Positions 33,582 to 42,876 of a stretch of 43,173 nucleotides of DNA are shown here, piece after piece. The notes below the pieces were generated by a model. It worked only from the letters and a program-made list of their open reading frames with translations. It had not been told where the DNA came from and made no database searches. Both the position numbers and the translations under genes were made by a program. This DNA comes from Desulfobulbaceae bacterium. GTDB taxonomy: Bacteria; Desulfobacterota; Desulfobulbia; Desulfobulbales; SURF-16. How positions within the stretch are numbered: the stretch's first letter is position 1; each line of letters opens with the position of its first letter. The DNA lies in assembly GCA_027859235.1 (NCBI GenBank), contig JAQIBE010000285.1:1-43173 (forward strand), read 5' to 3'.

Positions 33582-35260
33582 TAAATAATCTCCATAATCT
33601 TACGGGTAAGATCTGCGATATTAAAGGGCTTCTGGATATAGCCTGCACACCCCTTATTGACGATGTCAGCTGCCTGTCCTTCCAGGGAATAGCCGGTGGA
33701 GAGCAGGACCTTAACCTGAGGGTTAATCTCCATAAGTTTGTCGAAAGCTTCGCTCCCGCCCATATTAGGCATGATCATGTCCAGTACCACAATATCTATT
33801 GTCTCATCGTGTTTCTGATACATGGCTAACGCCTTTTCTCCATCATAGGCAGTTAAGACCTCAAACCCGCGAGACTCAAGGAGTTCCCGGGTGGTTTCCC
33901 GGATGTCATCATCATCATCCACCAGGAGAATTGTCCCGGCAACGGGTCTGCTGGTGAGGAGACACGACTTTCCACTCAGCTCTGATGAATTTTTAGATCG
34001 AGGGAGATAGATATGGAAAACAGTGCCAAGATCGGTCTTTGAGTCAACCTCAATGCAGCCATCATAGGAAGCAATGATCCCATAGGTCGATGCGAGTCCC
34101 AGCCCTGTTCCCCTGGATACATCCTTCGTGGTGAAAAAGGGTTCAAAAATCTTATCCATGATCTCAGGAGTAATGCCAATTCCTGTATCCTGAACCGTTA
34201 AATGAATATAGTCACCAGGCCGGTCTTTATGCAATTTCTGTTCGATAAGGGGAAATGCAACGACTTCAGTGCAGAGGGTTAATATCCCGCCACCTGCCAT
34301 GGCATCGGCGCCATTAATGCAGAGATTAAAAAGGATTTGTTCAATTTGTCCCTGATCAGCATCCAATATGCAGGGTTGGTCGCATAACTCGGTTTCAAAA
34401 CGGATGTTCTTTTTCGTGCGGGAAAGAGTGGTTAAGACCTCTCCGATAAGGGTGTGGAGATCCACAGGCTTCACATTAAATTGCCCCTGCCTGACGAAGC
34501 CAAGAAGCTGCCTGGTGAGTCTGCCGCCACTTGCTACAAGCTTTTCAATATTGAAAAGATGATCAATCCCGAGATCGTTTGCGTCACAGTTGGCGATGAG
34601 TAAGGAGCTGTAGCCTTGAATACCCATGAGGAGATTATTAAAATCATGGGCAATACCACCGGCTAACGATCCTAAGGCCTCCATTTTTTGAGAATGGCGC
34701 AGAAGGGCGTCTTTTTCCTTTAAATCCTGGATAACAAGGGCATGCAGCTCAATTTCTTCGGCAAGAAGGCCATTGGCGCGAGTGAGTTCTGTGGTTCGTT
34801 GTGCAACCCGATGTTCAAGATCATCATTGACCCTCTGCAGCTTATCGCGCTGCATTTCCACCTTTCTTTTGAGGGATATTTTTTCAACGCAGTTATCAAG
34901 GGTAATGGCAAGTTCTGCAATTCCTACAGGTTTCGGCAGAAAATTATAGGCCCCAAGACGCATGGCGCTGAGGGCGGTGTCGAGATCACCATGACCGGTA
35001 ATAACTATGGCCTCTAGCTCTGGCCGCATTCCCTTGGCTGTTTCAAGCAGTTCAATACCATCCATTCCAGGCATACGTACATCTGTTACCAGGATATCAA
35101 TCTGCTCTGACTCCAGAATGTTGAGGGCCTCTTTGCCAGACGATGCGGTATAGGTTTTGAATTGCCTGTTCGTTAATTGTCGGCCCAGAAGATCAAGAAT
35201 TTCAGGCTCATCGTCGACAAGGAGGATAGATGGTTTCAGGGTATGTGAGGTAATGGGCAT
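33581..35260 (-). CDS. hybrid sensor histidine kinase with N- and C-terminal receiver domains
   Basis: A 559-residue cytoplasmic REC-coiled coil-HisKA-HATPase-REC protein with no membrane segment. The first receiver (residues 10-125) has ILLVDDEPE, DILVTDVRMPG and TGHGD. A coiled coil (residues 130-185) leads to the H-box GSLAGGIAHDFNNLLMGIQGYSS. The ATPase has NLCINGADAM, DTGIGI and GTGLGLASTYGI. The second receiver has ILLVDDDDDIRE, IDIVVLDMIMPNMGG and STGY. Input must come by phosphorylation of the first receiver from another kinase. No DNA-binding output is present. It lies 231 bp beyond the end of the sensor kinase gene at 35492, so functional linkage is possible but unproven. Confidence 0.93.
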   Translation of the reverse strand: MPITSHTLKPSILLVDDEPEILDLLGRQLTNRQFKTYTASSGKEALNILESEQIDILVTDVRMPGMDGIELLETAKGMRPELEAIVITGHGDLDTALSAMRLGAYNFLPKPVGIAELAITLDNCVEKISLKRKVEMQRDKLQRVNDDLEHRVAQRTTELTRANGLLAEEIELHALVIQDLKEKDALLRHSQKMEALGSLAGGIAHDFNNLLMGIQGYSSLLIANCDANDLGIDHLFNIEKLVASGGRLTRQLLGFVRQGQFNVKPVDLHTLIGEVLTTLSRTKKNIRFETELCDQPCILDADQGQIEQILFNLCINGADAMAGGGILTLCTEVVAFPLIEQKLHKDRPGDYIHLTVQDTGIGITPEIMDKIFEPFFTTKDVSRGTGLGLASTYGIIASYDGCIEVDSKTDLGTVFHIYLPRSKNSSELSGKSCLLTSRPVAGTILLVDDDDDIRETTRELLESRGFEVLTAYDGEKALAMYQKHDETIDIVVLDMIMPNMGGSEAFDKLMEINPQVKVLLSTGYSLEGQAADIVNKGCAGYIQKPFNIADLTRKIMEII

Positions 35261-35491
35261 AGGTTGTCGTCCTTGAAGTTCGTGAAGTTACTCAGGAAGA
35301 ATACGTGAAAAGTGGAATTATGCAAAGAAATTTGTAAATATTCAGTGCAGGCAGGAAACAAGCATTAACTCCAGACAGTAACTGTTCAGATGTGCTTCAT
35401 ATTCGTTTATTTGGGCATTCGAAGCATACTGGTGTTATTCGAGAAGGTCATAATGGGCGAAGATGGAGTGCAGCTGAATAGTTACAGAAAT

Positions 35492-37225
35492 TTAACTGCT
35501 CTCTGCAGCCGTCTTCACAGAATCCATAAGAATCCTGAAAATGGTACCAGTTCCCTTGGTGCTGCTGATGAAGAGTTTCATATCCATCTCCTGGGCAAGG
35601 CCATGGACAATGGAAAGGCCAAGGCCCGTGCCTTGCCCAACCTCCTTGGTGGTAAAAAAAGGTTCAAAACAACGATCAACTTCATTTTTTGACATGCCAA
35701 TCCCATTGTCTTCAACCTCAAATATAATTTGCTGATTGATCGAATCCTGGTAGAGGCGCATGGTGATTGCTGGTTGGAATTCAGATATAGAATCACGTTT
35801 CTCAATCACGGCATGCCTTGCGTTTGCCAGAAAATTAATGATTATCTGTTCAAATTTCTGGGCATCAGCAATGACCTGGGGCAGATTCAAAGCAAATTCT
35901 TCATGGAACATGATGCCGTTATGACGAAATTGCTCCCTGAAAAAGGAAAGGGCCTGTTCCGTTGGGATATGGATATTTGTTGGTGCGAGATATCCCGTGT
36001 CAATGCGGGCAAAAGAGCGCATATTGGTAATGATGGTGTCTGCTCTGTGCACCTGTCTGATGATGGTTTTTACATCATTGGCTTCAATCGCCTCACTGTC
36101 GTTCAGGCTGAAGTAGTCGGCAATGGAATCAGCGGCAAGACGGATGATGTAAAGGGGCTGGTTGATTTCATGGGCCATGCCCGTAGCCATTTCACCAAGT
36201 GCTGAAAGCCGGCCGGCATGGGCCATTTGCGCCTGTTTTTCCCTGATCTCTTTTTCGGCAGCCTTGAGGGGCGTCATATCTTTACCAATGCAGATGATGC
36301 CGGCAAAGTTTCCCTCTGGGTCATTGACCATGTTCCCTGAAAACATGAGTGGAATGAGATGACCCTTTTTATGGTAAAAGTTGAGTTCTGTGTTGGTGAG
36401 AATTGTTCGTGATATGAATTCAACCAGATGTGGGCCGCTAAAGAGCATATCTTGTTCCATGAATTCAGAAATATGCTTACCGATCATGTCTTCTTCCAGG
36501 TAACCGAAAAGATGCAGGGTGTACGGGTTTATCTCAGTGATGGTGCCTGTGGTATCAAGAAGTATCCGGCTGTCCATTAATGAATCCTGCATCTTTTGGG
36601 ACATCTCCCTCTCACGGGCAAGTTCATAGGTAAAGGTCTGCAATTTAAGGTTGAGCCGCGATACAGCAAACCAGACACCCGTTAAAATCACCATAATAAG
36701 GCCAGACCCCATGGCAAGTTTGGTTCTGATCTGGTCTTTAAGATCCTGGAAGATTTCCAGGTTATTACTGAAATGGGCAATGCCGATCAGTTCATTACTC
36801 ATGGCATTGAATAAAGGGATTTCAATAGCCATGGTATTGTCTGGTTGCTCTTCACCCCTGACAATGTCAAGATCGCGCTTGCTGGTCTTGAGAGATTCGT
36901 AATCCAGTTCCAGTCTGATTTTTTTTGTAAATGGTTTGTCTGACTGCGGCAGCCTGAAGAGAAGGATATTGTCAATGGCTATTCCAAGTAACTCCTTGCG
37001 GAAGGGGTCTTCTTTTTCGGAAATGATATGGGCAAGGGACTGGGCCTGGGCCTCTGAAAGGGCGTGGGAGTAAGCCCGGTTTTCTGATTGCAACCGCGGG
37101 GCAAGGACAAAGATCCAGTATCCGCCAAGGAAACCTTCGAGGATGGCAGCAAGTACGACAAAAATAAGCGTAATGGTGCCGTGGTATGATTGGCCCTTGT
37201 CGAAGATTCCACTGAGCTTTGCCAC
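35492..37225 (-). CDS. membrane sensor histidine kinase with PAS domain
   Basis: A 577-residue kinase. TM1 is near residues 18-42. A periplasmic sensing region of about 130 residues follows (EDPFRKELLGIAIDNILLFRLP ... ELIGIAHFSNNLEI). TM2 (MGSGLIMVILTGVWFAVSRL) is near residue 180. A PAS domain (LMDSRILLDTTGTITEINPYTLHLFGY ... MTPLKAAEKEIREK) follows. The H-box is LSALGEMATGMAHEINQPLYII, and the ATPase domain has NFLANARHAVIE, EVEDNGIGM and GTGLGLSIVHGLA. It is 4 nt after the YfiR-like gene and in one operon with a TonB receptor, suggesting it responds to a state of the periplasm or outer membrane. No cognate regulator is adjacent except the hybrid kinase downstream. Confidence 0.93.
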   Translation of the reverse strand: MAKLSGIFDKGQSYHGTITLIFVVLAAILEGFLGGYWIFVLAPRLQSENRAYSHALSEAQAQSLAHIISEKEDPFRKELLGIAIDNILLFRLPQSDKPFTKKIRLELDYESLKTSKRDLDIVRGEEQPDNTMAIEIPLFNAMSNELIGIAHFSNNLEIFQDLKDQIRTKLAMGSGLIMVILTGVWFAVSRLNLKLQTFTYELAREREMSQKMQDSLMDSRILLDTTGTITEINPYTLHLFGYLEEDMIGKHISEFMEQDMLFSGPHLVEFISRTILTNTELNFYHKKGHLIPLMFSGNMVNDPEGNFAGIICIGKDMTPLKAAEKEIREKQAQMAHAGRLSALGEMATGMAHEINQPLYIIRLAADSIADYFSLNDSEAIEANDVKTIIRQVHRADTIITNMRSFARIDTGYLAPTNIHIPTEQALSFFREQFRHNGIMFHEEFALNLPQVIADAQKFEQIIINFLANARHAVIEKRDSISEFQPAITMRLYQDSINQQIIFEVEDNGIGMSKNEVDRCFEPFFTTKEVGQGTGLGLSIVHGLAQEMDMKLFISSTKGTGTIFRILMDSVKTAAESS

Positions 37226-37229
37226 GTGA

Positions 37230-37835
37230 CTACTGGGTATATTGAGTTGAGATTCTGAGGAAAAACGGTTTGAGCGTCAGGTGGGATGTCTGCAAGCTGT
37301 TCATGTTCACCTCCGGCCTGATGCGAGCTGTGATGGCAATGGAACCCGTGACCCCCTGTTTAAGATCATTTGCGAAGGGTGAAAATATGATGATGGAATG
37401 TTTTTCCCCATATTTGACAATGGTATTGAGATTGCCGATGTTTTCCTGACTGATGAAGATTCCCGCAGGTTTGAGGTTTGCCTGATTGAAGGTGTGGGAT
37501 TGGATCACAACAGTGTGTATCGGCATGGATTTGATTGTGCCGATCTGTTTGAGGCGCGCGGCCATCTTGTCTGCAGTACGTTTGTCATTATTATACAGGA
37601 TGACAAGCTGCAATCCCCCTTGGGGATCCTGCTTTGTGTGAATCTCCAGGTCTGCTGCAAGGAAACTTGGGAAAAGCTCAAGTCCTGCCATAAGTTTTCG
37701 TGCCTCTGGCCCATCCATAGCTGCTGCCTGTCCAGGTAGCAGCAGACAAAAAGCTACAAGGCACAGGCTGCATAATGCAACGGTTGTGCAATTGTGTTTG
37801 TTTTGTCTGATATTTCGGAAGAATCTAAGCATCAT
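37230..37835 (-). CDS. YfiR/DUF4154 family periplasmic protein
   Basis: A 201-residue exported protein with an N-terminal signal sequence (CTTVALCSLCLVAFCLLLPGQAAAM). The mature part (LELFPSFLAADLEIHTKQDPQGGLQLVILYNNDKRTADKMAARL...; IFISQENIGNLNTIVKYGEKHSIIIFSPFANDLKQGVTGSIAI) matches the DUF4154/YfiR group. YfiR represses a membrane diguanylate cyclase in Pseudomonas; homologues beside histidine kinases and TonB receptors probably modulate the kinase sensor. It lies 4 nt before the sensor kinase and 38 nt after the receptor. The partner assignment is inferred from this arrangement. Confidence 0.8.
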   Translation of the reverse strand: MMLRFFRNIRQNKHNCTTVALCSLCLVAFCLLLPGQAAAMDGPEARKLMAGLELFPSFLAADLEIHTKQDPQGGLQLVILYNNDKRTADKMAARLKQIGTIKSMPIHTVVIQSHTFNQANLKPAGIFISQENIGNLNTIVKYGEKHSIIIFSPFANDLKQGVTGSIAITARIRPEVNMNSLQTSHLTLKPFFLRISTQYTQ

Positions 37836-37873
37836 GTCTTTTTTTATTATGAGTGGCTACTGGCTGTGGTTGT

Positions 37874-39928
37874 TTAGAAATTATAGGTGGCCTGGATCCA
37901 CCAGAATCGGTCAAGCACCTGGAAGTCCTCAGCCTGATCCGTGGCAGAGAATGGGTTTTCACCCGAAGCGACATAGGCCTGGGCAGCAAAAACGTTTTTC
38001 AGACCTGTACGCATGGTGAGTCCTGGGAGCATCTGGGGGAAGAACGACAGGGTTACATCCACCACATCATAATCCTGCAGGTCGTCACGGACGTCCGTTA
38101 CTGCGCGCTGGCGCTGGTCTACATAGCGATATTGGGTATTGATGGAACTCCAGTCACAGGGGGAAAAGGTCAGACCGAGATTGACAAGCCAGTTCCGGCT
38201 GTTGACAACCTCTGTATGGGTGTCATCATCATTAGTTGTAGCATAGGAAATATTGGTATCCAACACAAGATTATTTAGGATATCCTGTTTAAATTCCAGT
38301 TCAACCCCCGTCTGGGTGGCACTGGCATCATTGGAAAAGTTTAATGAAGAATCAATTGTGATTAAGTCGTCGAGGTCTGAGTAGAACAGGGTCACCTTGG
38401 CAATCGTGCTGTCCTTTCTATAGATATAACCCAGTTCATAGGTGTCGATGGTTTCAGCATTGATCTCATCATTTCCTTTAACGAAATTAGCAGAGCCAGT
38501 CAGTTCCATGAAGGTGGGGGGGCGGAACGCCTTGGCATATTGAAGTTTGAAAATATGATGTTCTGACGGCTGCCATACCCCTGAGATCCGCGGGGTGATT
38601 TGATCATCCGCAACATCAGAATAATGGTCATACCGTAACCCTGCCATGACGGTAATGTTGTCGTTGAAATGGTATTCATCCTGCAGGGCCAGGGCCACAT
38701 GGTTGCGGGTGGCATCTTCATCCATGAAATTGTCATCACCGGTGTATTTTTGCAAAGGAGGTGTCGGGATGTAGCCGTCAACGGTGGTGGAGAAATCCGC
38801 CATCATATAGGTGTCGTTGAGTTGGGTATGATTGTAATTAAGGGCTGCAGTGACGGTGTTGCTGGGTGTTGCCTTCCAGGTGGTCTCAAGGGAGGTAAAG
38901 ATTTTCTCCTCTTCATTATACATTCCGAGATTAATGCCGTCAGGAAAGGTCGTAGCCGGAAAAGGTGGGGGAAGGGTGAACCCCGGTGGGGCTATTCTCG
39001 TATGGTCGATATCTGTTTTGGTATATAACCAGCCCAGCTTGAAAACCATGGTCATGGAGTCCATGGGCTGCATGATTTGTTTGGCTTCAAGGGAGGCGAC
39101 CTGTTGTGTCGAGGTGATTTCGTCTGTGTTGTTTGGATAGGGGTCAAAAAACTCTCCCTGGCCCGCATCAATATAGGAACCTGCTATGGAAAAGTTATGG
39201 TATTGGAAATTTCCAAAGAAGGAGTCCAGTTCACGGTCCTCATTGCTGTTGCCATAATTGCCAAAATTGTCAGGACCATAGGCTTGATCCGCACCATCGG
39301 TTCCTGTTGTCGCCATATTGAGTGAGAATTTGGCCTGGTTGTCATCGTAGGAAACTATGCCGCCGCCGCTATAGGTTTGAAATCTGCCGTATGAGGTGTG
39401 AACCGTGTTACCCTCCTGGCGTGTTATGATATTAATTACAGAATTATAGGCAAATTCGCCGTTCACTGAAGTGCCGGGGCCGCGTATGACTTCAATCCTT
39501 TCGATTTGTTCGATTGGAATACCAAAGGTGATTGAACCGGTACCCGATGTGGTGGAGTTCATGGAAACGCCGTCCAGCATGATGAGGGATGTGGCCGGTA
39601 AATATGGACTGCCTATACCGCGGCTGGTCATGGATGGGGTGCCGCTTTGGTTGAGAGAGATGTCGAGTCCGGGAACAAGGGTTAAGGCTTCCATGACATT
39701 GCGTTTGCCACGTGCCTCAAGGTCACGTCCCTGGAGTACGGTCACCATCCCCGGGGTATAGTCAGCATTCATTTTGGTGAATGTGGCAATGTCTGTATGT
39801 TTGTCCAGTACCCCCATGAGGCGGTCAAACTCAAGTTGATCTTCAGGGGAAAGTGCATCACCGCCATGGGCCGTGAAAGGCGCCAGGAGACAGAGTATGA
39901 GCAGGAGTGGTGGAGAAAATAAGCGCAT
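37874..39928 (-). CDS. TonB-dependent outer-membrane receptor
   Basis: A 684-residue receptor with a signal peptide (MRLFSPPLLLILCLLAPFTAHG). The plug domain has VTVLQGRDLEARGKRNVMEALTLVPGLDI, SRGIGSPYLPATSLIMLDGV, and IEQIERIEVIRGPGTSVNGEFAYNSVINIITRQ. The barrel is rich in aromatic-ended strands and ends in WIQATYNF with the terminal Phe typical of outer-membrane barrels. A stretch before the plug (DQLEFDRLMGVLDKHTDIATFTKMNADYTPG) may be the TonB-box region. I see no Fur box, B12 riboswitch or siderophore genes, so the ligand is unknown. It is first in the receptor-YfiR-kinase operon. Confidence 0.93.
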   Translation of the reverse strand: MRLFSPPLLLILCLLAPFTAHGGDALSPEDQLEFDRLMGVLDKHTDIATFTKMNADYTPGMVTVLQGRDLEARGKRNVMEALTLVPGLDISLNQSGTPSMTSRGIGSPYLPATSLIMLDGVSMNSTTSGTGSITFGIPIEQIERIEVIRGPGTSVNGEFAYNSVINIITRQEGNTVHTSYGRFQTYSGGGIVSYDDNQAKFSLNMATTGTDGADQAYGPDNFGNYGNSNEDRELDSFFGNFQYHNFSIAGSYIDAGQGEFFDPYPNNTDEITSTQQVASLEAKQIMQPMDSMTMVFKLGWLYTKTDIDHTRIAPPGFTLPPPFPATTFPDGINLGMYNEEEKIFTSLETTWKATPSNTVTAALNYNHTQLNDTYMMADFSTTVDGYIPTPPLQKYTGDDNFMDEDATRNHVALALQDEYHFNDNITVMAGLRYDHYSDVADDQITPRISGVWQPSEHHIFKLQYAKAFRPPTFMELTGSANFVKGNDEINAETIDTYELGYIYRKDSTIAKVTLFYSDLDDLITIDSSLNFSNDASATQTGVELEFKQDILNNLVLDTNISYATTNDDDTHTEVVNSRNWLVNLGLTFSPCDWSSINTQYRYVDQRQRAVTDVRDDLQDYDVVDVTLSFFPQMLPGLTMRTGLKNVFAAQAYVASGENPFSATDQAEDFQVLDRFWWIQATYNF

Positions 39929-40037
39929 GGGAAGGACTCAGGATTATGATTGAACGACATCAATTTGCTAAGGGAAAAGCACCAATTAAGCAGTTGTAAC
40001 AGAATAACATGGCTAACGAGATGTCCATAGCTGCATA

Positions 40038-40103
40038 AGGGGGTGTAAAGAAATTGAGACAACGGAGTCTGTGCTTACCGGGTCAACATTCTTAACGTCC
40101 CCT
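40038..40103 (+). repeat. 66-bp dispersed repeat with inverted ends, copy A
   Basis: Starts AGGGGGTGTAAAGAA and ends TTCTTAACGTCCCCT, which are imperfect complements; the core reads CGGAGTCTGTGCTTACCGG. It is 66 bp like copy C, and lies upstream of the TonB receptor gene. Confidence 0.85.
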
Positions 40104-40571
40104 AAACATTGCAAAGTATAGTAGCCTTCATTAAAAAAAAGTCAATGTAGATTTAAGGTAACATGCTGAAAGTAGATAATTTTTCGATACAGTTGTTAAT
40201 CTTTTTCTTAAGTAGTTGCGGGGAGGGGATGGCAAGGAGCTCCTGCAGGGTTTCAGCATTTCTGTAAACATGCACGATTCTCATCGTTGGGGGTGCGGAT
40301 TCTTGTTTTTACTTAACAGATTTTAAAAATATATTGTGGTAAAGCTACCTGTTGATCTTGCCTGGTGAGATTATGTCCTGTGTCAGATCATTGACAAGTG
40401 TATAAGAGGGATGATGATTACATCCTCTTATACACCGGGGCCATGGAAGAGGTGGTGGCAGCCGCAGTTTTCGACAGAATGGGTTTTGCAATTAAGCCTG
40501 CCCCCTGAGTACAATGGTGAGATCAGGGGTAAACCGATATCCGTTGCATAACGTTGGACAGGGAGTTGTTG
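40104..40571. other. intergenic region between TonB receptor and sucC
   Basis: No convincing gene is seen in these 468 bases. The region is AT-rich on the left and holds the hairpin at 40398-40435 upstream of sucC. A 21-codon open frame at 40442 (MEEVVAAAVFD...) has no ribosome-binding site. A TTGACA at 40391 could be a -35 element, but no good -10 follows. Confidence 0.4.
40398..40435. promoter_or_regulatory. long hairpin upstream of sucCD
   Basis: GTGTATAAGAGG-G-ATG pairs with CATCCTCTTATACAC (15 pairs, one bulged G) around a 7-nt loop. It lies 137 nt before the sucC start and directly after a TTGACA. There is no T-tract, so an operator or mRNA leader structure is more likely than a terminator. 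Confidence 0.55.
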
Positions 40572-41741
40572 ATGAAGATTCATGAATATCAGGCAAAGGA
40601 GCTGTTCCGGGCCGCTGATGTGGCCACCCCCCATGGTCATGTTGCCTTTAGCGTCGCTGAGGCCGTTATCCATGCCGAGTCCCTTGGCGGTTATCCGGTG
40701 GTAGTGAAGGCGCAAATCCATGCCGGTGGACGGGGTAAGGGAGGCGGGGTGAAGCTGGCCCATTCCCCTGATGAGGTGAAATCCGTTGCCGCTGCTATCT
40801 TAGGTATGACCCTGGTGACAAAACAGACTGGTTCTGCTGGCAAAAGGGTAGAAAAGATCCTGGTGGAACAGGGTCTTGATATACATAGCGAGTTATATCT
40901 GGCCATTTTGCCCGACCGCGAAACAGCATCCATCATGATCATGGCCAGTACAGAGGGCGGCATGGACATTGAGGCGGTTGCAGCGCAAACCCCTGAAAGA
41001 CTCATGAAGGTTCGCGTCAATCCCTTGGCCGGTCTGCAACCCTACCATCTGCGCGAGATTGGCTTTGGTCTTGGTCTGGCGGGCAAGAGCTTCAAGTCTT
41101 TTGGCGCCCTGTTGCAGGGGTTATATGACCTCTTTATCCAGTACGACTGTTCCCTGGTGGAAATTAATCCCCTGGTGGTCACCGGTGCAGGTGATGTTGT
41201 GGCCCTGGATGCCAAAATGGATGTGGATGCCAATAGTCTTTACCGCCATCCTGATATTGTCGCCATGCGGGATGAAACAGAGGAAGACCCCCTTGAGGTT
41301 GAGGCGTCAAAGGCGAATCTCAACTATATCAAGCTTGATGGGAATATCGGCAATATGGTGAATGGGGCAGGCCTTGCCATGGCCACCATGGATATCATTA
41401 AACAGGCTGGTGGTTCTCCGGCAAATTTTCTCGATGTCGGCGGCGGTGCCTCTGCTGCCATGGTGGAGGAGGGGTTTCGCCTCATCTTCCGTGATGAGCG
41501 GGTTAAGGGTGTTCTCATTAATATATTTGGTGGAATTCTCCGCTGTGATGTTCTGGCTGAAGGGGTGGTGCAGGCCGCCCGCAAGGTGGACATGGAAATT
41601 CCTGTGGTGGTGCGGATGGAAGGCACCAATGTTGAGCGTGGGCGTGAAATTCTGCAGGAATCCGGCCTGAATCTCATCACTGCTGTAGATCTGGCTGATG
41701 CAGCTGCCAAAGTTGCAGCCATCGTCGCCCAAGGGGAATAA
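40572..41741 (+). CDS. sucC: succinyl-CoA synthetase (ADP-forming), beta subunit
   Basis: A 389-residue subunit of succinyl-CoA synthetase, interconverting succinyl-CoA and succinate with ATP formation. It starts [22 protein letters not shown]. The ATP-grasp features are [23 protein letters not shown] and [31 protein letters not shown], and the C-terminal CoA-ligase part has [29 protein letters not shown] and [16 protein letters not shown] start it at the ATG at 40572, 7 nt after AGGGAG, not the track's 40554. Length is standard. It is followed 4 nt later by sucD. Confidence 0.97.
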   Translation: MKIHEYQAKELFRAADVATPHGHVAFSVAEAVIHAESLGGYPVVVKAQIHAGGRGKGGGVKLAHSPDEVKSVAAAILGMTLVTKQTGSAGKRVEKILVEQGLDIHSELYLAILPDRETASIMIMASTEGGMDIEAVAAQTPERLMKVRVNPLAGLQPYHLREIGFGLGLAGKSFKSFGALLQGLYDLFIQYDCSLVEINPLVVTGAGDVVALDAKMDVDANSLYRHPDIVAMRDETEEDPLEVEASKANLNYIKLDGNIGNMVNGAGLAMATMDIIKQAGGSPANFLDVGGGASAAMVEEGFRLIFRDERVKGVLINIFGGILRCDVLAEGVVQAARKVDMEIPVVVRMEGTNVERGREILQESGLNLITAVDLADAAAKVAAIVAQGE

Positions 41742-41745
41742 CAAT

Positions 41746-42627
41746 ATGGCTATTTTTGTTGATGAAAACACGAGGGTTGTGGTGCAGGGCATTACGGGTA
41801 AAGAGGGCCAGTTTCATACCCGGGCCTGTATTGCTTACGGCACTCGGGTGGTTGCGGGTGTGACCCCAGGTAAGGGCGGGCAGCTGATGGATGGGGTACC
41901 TGTGTTTAATACGGTTGTTGAGGCCGTCCGGGCAACAGGGGCGAATAGTTCCATGATCTTTGTGCCCCCGCCCTTTGCCGCTGATGCCATTATGGAGGCG
42001 GCTGATGCCGGGGTGGATCTCATTGTCTGCATTACAGAGGGTATTCCTGTGCTGGATATGCTCAAGGTCATAACCTTTCTACGTGGTAAGGATGTTCGCC
42101 TCCTTGGCCCTAATTGCCCGGGGGTGATCAGCCCTGGAGTGTGCAAACTAGGTATTATGCCGGGCATTATTCATAAACCCGGCGGACCCATTGGCGTGGT
42201 GTCACGCTCAGGCACCTTGACCTATGAGGTGGTGGATCAGCTCACCAGGAAGGGATTTGGTCAGTCCACCTGTGTCGGTATTGGTGGTGATCCGGTGCAT
42301 GGGATAAGTTTTATAGATTGTTTAAGGGGTTTTGAACATGATCCTGAAACCCAGGGCATTGTGATGGTGGGTGAAATTGGCGGTTCTGCTGAGGAGGAGG
42401 CCGCATCCTTTATCAGGGAAAACCTGACAAAGCCTGTGGTTGGTTTCATTGCCGGCGTTACCGCACCTCCAGGACGGCGCATGGGTCATGCCGGGGCCAT
42501 TACAAGCGGCACATCCGGTACGGCATCGGCAAAGATTGCTGCCATGGAAGATTGCGGCCTGCATGTGTGTAAAAATCTAGCCGGTCTCGGTGATCTCTGT
42601 GAGACGGTGTTTGCAGCCTTGAGATGA
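41746..42627 (+). CDS. sucD: succinyl-CoA synthetase (ADP-forming), alpha subunit
   Basis: A 293-residue partner of SucC. The start [33 protein letters not shown] contains the CoA-binding GITGxxG region. [11 protein letters not shown] follows, and the phosphorylated His lies in the C-terminal [25 protein letters not shown]. The ATG at 41746, 9 nt after AAGGGG, is preferred over the track's 41698. Placement ahead of methylmalonyl-CoA epimerase and carboxyltransferase sequence suggests a succinate-methylmalonyl-CoA-propionate route, as in propionate-handling sulfate reducers; this is inference. Confidence 0.97.
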   Translation: MAIFVDENTRVVVQGITGKEGQFHTRACIAYGTRVVAGVTPGKGGQLMDGVPVFNTVVEAVRATGANSSMIFVPPPFAADAIMEAADAGVDLIVCITEGIPVLDMLKVITFLRGKDVRLLGPNCPGVISPGVCKLGIMPGIIHKPGGPIGVVSRSGTLTYEVVDQLTRKGFGQSTCVGIGGDPVHGISFIDCLRGFEHDPETQGIVMVGEIGGSAEEEAASFIRENLTKPVVGFIAGVTAPPGRRMGHAGAITSGTSGTASAKIAAMEDCGLHVCKNLAGLGDLCETVFAALR

Positions 42628-42652
42628 TGGGTTAGTTGCTGCGGGATGGCAG

Positions 42653-42719
42653 AGGGTTCAGGAAATAAATTGCTATAACGGAGTCTGCGCTTACCTGGTT
42701 AATATTTTTAACGTCCCCT
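42653..42719 (+). repeat. 66-bp dispersed repeat, copy B (left end diverged)
   Basis: Core ATAACGGAGTCTGCGCTTACCTGG and right end TTTTTAACGTCCCCT match copies A and C. The left end (AGGGTTCAGGAAATAAATTG) has diverged. It begins 26 nt after the sucD stop. Confidence 0.8.
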
Positions 42720-42876
42720 AACTTATTGGAATAATAGAATATTATTTGCAACTCTCTAAGTCGGGCTGAAGTTCGGTGGTAATCATATTTTTAATAGTGG
42801 CGTGCAACCATTCGTATAATTCATCAGCAGTGAAGCGGATTGCGCCATTTTCCAAAATCGTCTATAAGGGTTTTCC

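Noticed and set aside
39929-40140. Cobalamin riboswitch or Fur box upstream of the TonB receptor
   Set aside because: No B12-box-like sequence and no Fur-type palindrome could be found; only the 66-bp repeat is present.
40442-40507. 21-codon ORF ending in TGA upstream of sucC as a further selenoprotein
   Set aside because: After the TGA the frame meets another TGA within four codons, and there is no hairpin or domain support.
42742-42861. Minus-strand open frame (…FTADELYEWLHATIKNMI…) between sucD and the mce remnant
   Set aside because: About 37-40 codons with no good start and no match I recognise. It could be a gene remnant, but the evidence is too thin to annotate.
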